Positions 5,547 to 7,368 of a stretch of DNA of 7,368 nt are shown one piece after another. The DNA is from Sphingobium sp. (GTDB lineage Bacteria > Pseudomonadota > Alphaproteobacteria > Sphingomonadales > Sphingomonadaceae). Both the position numbers and the translations under genes were made by a program. Location: contig NZ_QFOA01000113.1 of NCBI RefSeq assembly GCF_003248505.1, positions 1 to 7,368 of the forward strand. Reading direction: 5' to 3'. Position 1 is the first letter of the stretch. Each line of letters begins with the position of its first letter. The notes under the pieces were generated by a model. It did not search any database. It was not told the origin of the DNA and worked only from the letters and a program-made list of their open reading frames with translations.

Positions 5547-7309
5547 TGGACGATCAGCGTGACAGCGCACGGCTGTCTTCCACCGAGCAGGACCTCGAAG
5601 AATTTCTCGCAGACGGAGGAAACTTCGATAGCCTGATGGGGGACGTTGCACTGGTTACCTCGACAGAGACGGCCCTGACGGTCCCATTTCTGCACGACAA
5701 TGGAGTGGTGGAAACGGTCTCGTTGGGAACACTCTTGCCGCTCGAGAACATGCGACTGGCATTTGCCAGCATCGTCGCGTTGCGCACGCAGGAGATTGAA
5801 CTCAGCACATTGAGAATGGAACTGACCAAGTTAACTTTCTTTGTAAGATTCCTTGCTGAACAGAAGCTCCTGCAGCTCGGTCTGAGGAACATACATAACG
5901 GGGTCCTTCAGCGCTTTCGTGATTGGCTCGATATTCAAAGGACGCCGGTGCGCGAAACAAATGCGCGGTCCGCCTACGCTGCACAAGCCAGGGTTGGGGG
6001 ACTACCTCTCTCGGTTGACTACAAACGCGAGATCTATCGCACGCTCGTAGAGACGTTCAAGCGCCTCAGGCTCCATCCCGATTTCAAGACCGAAATCAGG
6101 GCCGATCTCAACCTCAATACGGATCGCCTCTGGACCAAGAGGAGCAAGCGGCACGCTGTGCCGATCCTGACTCGGCCGGAATTGAAGATGCTTGTCAGGC
6201 TATGCCGCGAGGAAGTGGAAGCCACTACACTTCGCCTACGGGCCTACTGGCGAATGGTGGATGGACTCGCGGATGAGGGCGACGATGACCTCGTCGATCC
6301 CCTCATCGCACGCGAAGTCAACGCAATGGGCATTTTCTTTGGAAACGCCCTTCCCCCACCATGCAGGGATGAGATGAGGGTCGTCGTAAGCGAAGATGAC
6401 AGCGGAGCGTCGTTTCGCAAGAAAACGTTCCCTCGCCTTTGGTCCATGAACGGACCGGAGTATCAAGATGCCGTCTCCCTGCTCTATCCATCGTCATCTC
6501 TCCTACTTCCGTTCTGTCTCCTCTTCGCAGTCTATTATCGATACAACCCAGACGTTCTGGGTGCCTTGAAACGCTCCGATCTCACGCGACAGCCAAGTGT
6601 CTATGGTGAGCGGTTGAAAGGAACACCTTTCAAAAATCGAGCGAAACGCAAGCAGCACGCGTCCTGGCCGATCACGACCGATGCACATAATCCCGCAGAG
6701 ATGATCGAAACGATCGAACGATGGACCTCCACCATCATGCCACACGCGACCCTCGATCAACAGGGGCACCTATTTCTCTTTCGAGACCACATCAGGAACG
6801 TGAGGAGCTTCGCAACCCCCGACACCCTCAGGCGTGCGTTAGCAAAATTCCTCGACCGTCACAGCGCATCGGAACCCAATGAGAACGCAAAACTCGGTGC
6901 GAAAAGGTTCACTCCAAGATCGATAAGACCCAGCGTCATCGATCTCGTTCATCACCTTTTTGATGGGGATGTGATCGCTGCGAGTCACGCCGGCCAGCAC
7001 CGGCGGGTGGACACGACCATCGAGCACTACCTGCAAGACGGAGCGCGGAAAAGGAACGACGAGCGGCTCGCACCTGTGTCCGCAGCGATGCAAACATGGG
7101 TTGAATCCCACGGAGTCATCGATCCGCGCCTATCGAACTCGTCTATTTCTTTTGCCGCCACGCCGGGCTGGGAATGCAAAGACCTTCAAGTAGGCCACAT
7201 AGCAGGCGAAGAACCAGGGGTTCCTTGCCGCGCCTACGGGCGATGCGTTTCGTGCGAGCTCGGGAAGATCGTAAGCGCCAAAACCTCCCCACATTTTCGT
7301 AGCTGCTGA
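5546..7309 (+). CDS. Large divergent tyrosine recombinase-like protein with C-terminal Cys cluster (587 aa)
   Basis: Second subunit of the recombinase pair. Numbering counts the GTG at 5543 as residue 1. I prefer the ATG at 5546, because GGGAGAG (5534-5540) lies 5 bases before it; it forms a TGATG overlap with the upstream stop. Residues 70-130 and 155-185 look like core-binding helices. The catalytic region is near 205-500. Its C-terminal box H486-x9-Y496 (HRRVDTTIEHYL) matches that of the upstream enzyme, and R462 fits the second Arg. R459 replaces the His of HxxR. The first catalytic Arg is uncertain (RYNPDVLGALKRSDL near 333). Cys at 545, 562, 568 and 571 (C-x5-C-x2-C at the end) suggest a metal-binding tail. 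Large recombinases of this kind work with a smaller partner in Tn554-type elements (TnpB, about 630 aa). Confidence 0.88.
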   Translation: MDDQRDSARLSSTEQDLEEFLADGGNFDSLMGDVALVTSTETALTVPFLHDNGVVETVSLGTLLPLENMRLAFASIVALRTQEIELSTLRMELTKLTFFVRFLAEQKLLQLGLRNIHNGVLQRFRDWLDIQRTPVRETNARSAYAAQARVGGLPLSVDYKREIYRTLVETFKRLRLHPDFKTEIRADLNLNTDRLWTKRSKRHAVPILTRPELKMLVRLCREEVEATTLRLRAYWRMVDGLADEGDDDLVDPLIAREVNAMGIFFGNALPPPCRDEMRVVVSEDDSGASFRKKTFPRLWSMNGPEYQDAVSLLYPSSSLLLPFCLLFAVYYRYNPDVLGALKRSDLTRQPSVYGERLKGTPFKNRAKRKQHASWPITTDAHNPAEMIETIERWTSTIMPHATLDQQGHLFLFRDHIRNVRSFATPDTLRRALAKFLDRHSASEPNENAKLGAKRFTPRSIRPSVIDLVHHLFDGDVIAASHAGQHRRVDTTIEHYLQDGARKRNDERLAPVSAAMQTWVESHGVIDPRLSNSSISFAATPGWECKDLQVGHIAGEEPGVPCRAYGRCVSCELGKIVSAKTSPHFRSC

Positions 7310-7324
7310 TCTGTCTATGTTTTG

Positions 7325-7340
7325 CCCCTCATCCGAGGGG
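7325..7340 (+). terminator. Short hairpin after the second recombinase, possible terminator
   Basis: CCCCTC (7325-7330) pairs perfectly with GAGGGG (7335-7340) around ATCC, 16 bases after the recombinase stop. No U-tract follows, so it would be a weak intrinsic terminator. It may only be an RNA-stabilising 3' end, or a feature between this gene and a third one beyond the window. The remaining bases to 7368 hold no frame of note. Confidence 0.3.
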
Positions 7341-7368
7341 TATCGTAGTGGCTGATGATGTAAGAACA

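Larger units (their letters stand above)
4272..7309 (+). mobile_element. Two-recombinase module of a probable transposon or integrative element, ends not seen
   Basis: Two co-directional tyrosine recombinases of unequal size, sharing stop and start bases, are characteristic of mobile elements rather than of chromosomal Xer systems. RIT elements have three recombinases, none usually this large. Tn554-type elements have a medium TnpA, a large TnpB and a small TnpC, so the first two fit. I see no element termini, target duplication or cargo boundary in the window, so these limits mark only the genes. Confidence 0.45.

Noticed and set aside
4968..5651. 227-aa minus-strand frame across the recombinase junction
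   Set aside because: Antisense to two clear recombinase genes with intact motifs. No independent evidence for it.
4272..7309. RIT (recombinase in trio) element
   Set aside because: Only two recombinases are present, and the 587-aa second protein is larger than typical RIT recombinases. A third gene would have to lie beyond the window.
1..7368. CRISPR array, tRNA or rRNA genes
   Set aside because: No regularly spaced direct repeats and no recognisable tRNA or rRNA segments were seen on either strand.

Overview
This GC-rich window has long, tightly packed ORFs on both strands. It carries an HWE-family histidine kinase fused to a receiver domain, an architecture typical of Alphaproteobacteria (Rhizobiales or sphingomonad type). 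I cannot name a genus. The mix of a signalling gene, orphan hypothetical proteins, a stand-alone Xre regulator and paired tyrosine recombinases suggests an accessory region: a plasmid, genomic island or integrative element.

Layout, left to right. (1) 3-1214: the 3' part of an HWE histidine kinase/response regulator hybrid whose start lies outside the window. (2) 1206-1370, minus strand: a probable small helical protein convergent with the kinase and overlapping its end. (3) 1371-1936: a mostly non-coding stretch. It contains a perfect 13-6-13 bp inverted repeat (1510-1541), an A+T-rich section, and two tiny overlapping reading frames with a good ribosome-binding site. (4) 1937-2974: a well-formed gene for a 345-aa protein I do not recognise, ending at a strong hairpin shared with the convergent gene. 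(5) 3014-3307, minus strand: a small Xre-type DNA-binding protein. (6) 3423-3902: a 159-aa protein of unknown function, divergent from the Xre gene. (7) 3903-4271: about 370 bp with no convincing gene but several short hairpins and small candidate frames. (8) 4272-5546 and 5546-7309: two tyrosine recombinase genes joined by a TGATG stop/start overlap. (9) 7310-7368: a short hairpin and no further gene.

The recombinase pair is the main functional module. The first protein (424 aa) has the full catalytic set R-K-HxxR-H-Y. The second (587 aa) is larger and divergent. It keeps the C-terminal H...Y box but has Arg where the HxxR His should be, has no certain first catalytic Arg, and ends in a Cys cluster. 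A medium plus a large tyrosine recombinase in one operon resembles the TnpA/TnpB pair of Tn554-type transposons, in which both proteins act together. No TnpC-like third gene is visible before the window ends. The 13-6-13 palindrome has the geometry of a tyrosine-recombinase core site, but a link to these proteins is inference only; it could equally be an operator. Functions of the 345-aa, 159-aa and micro-ORF products remain unknown.
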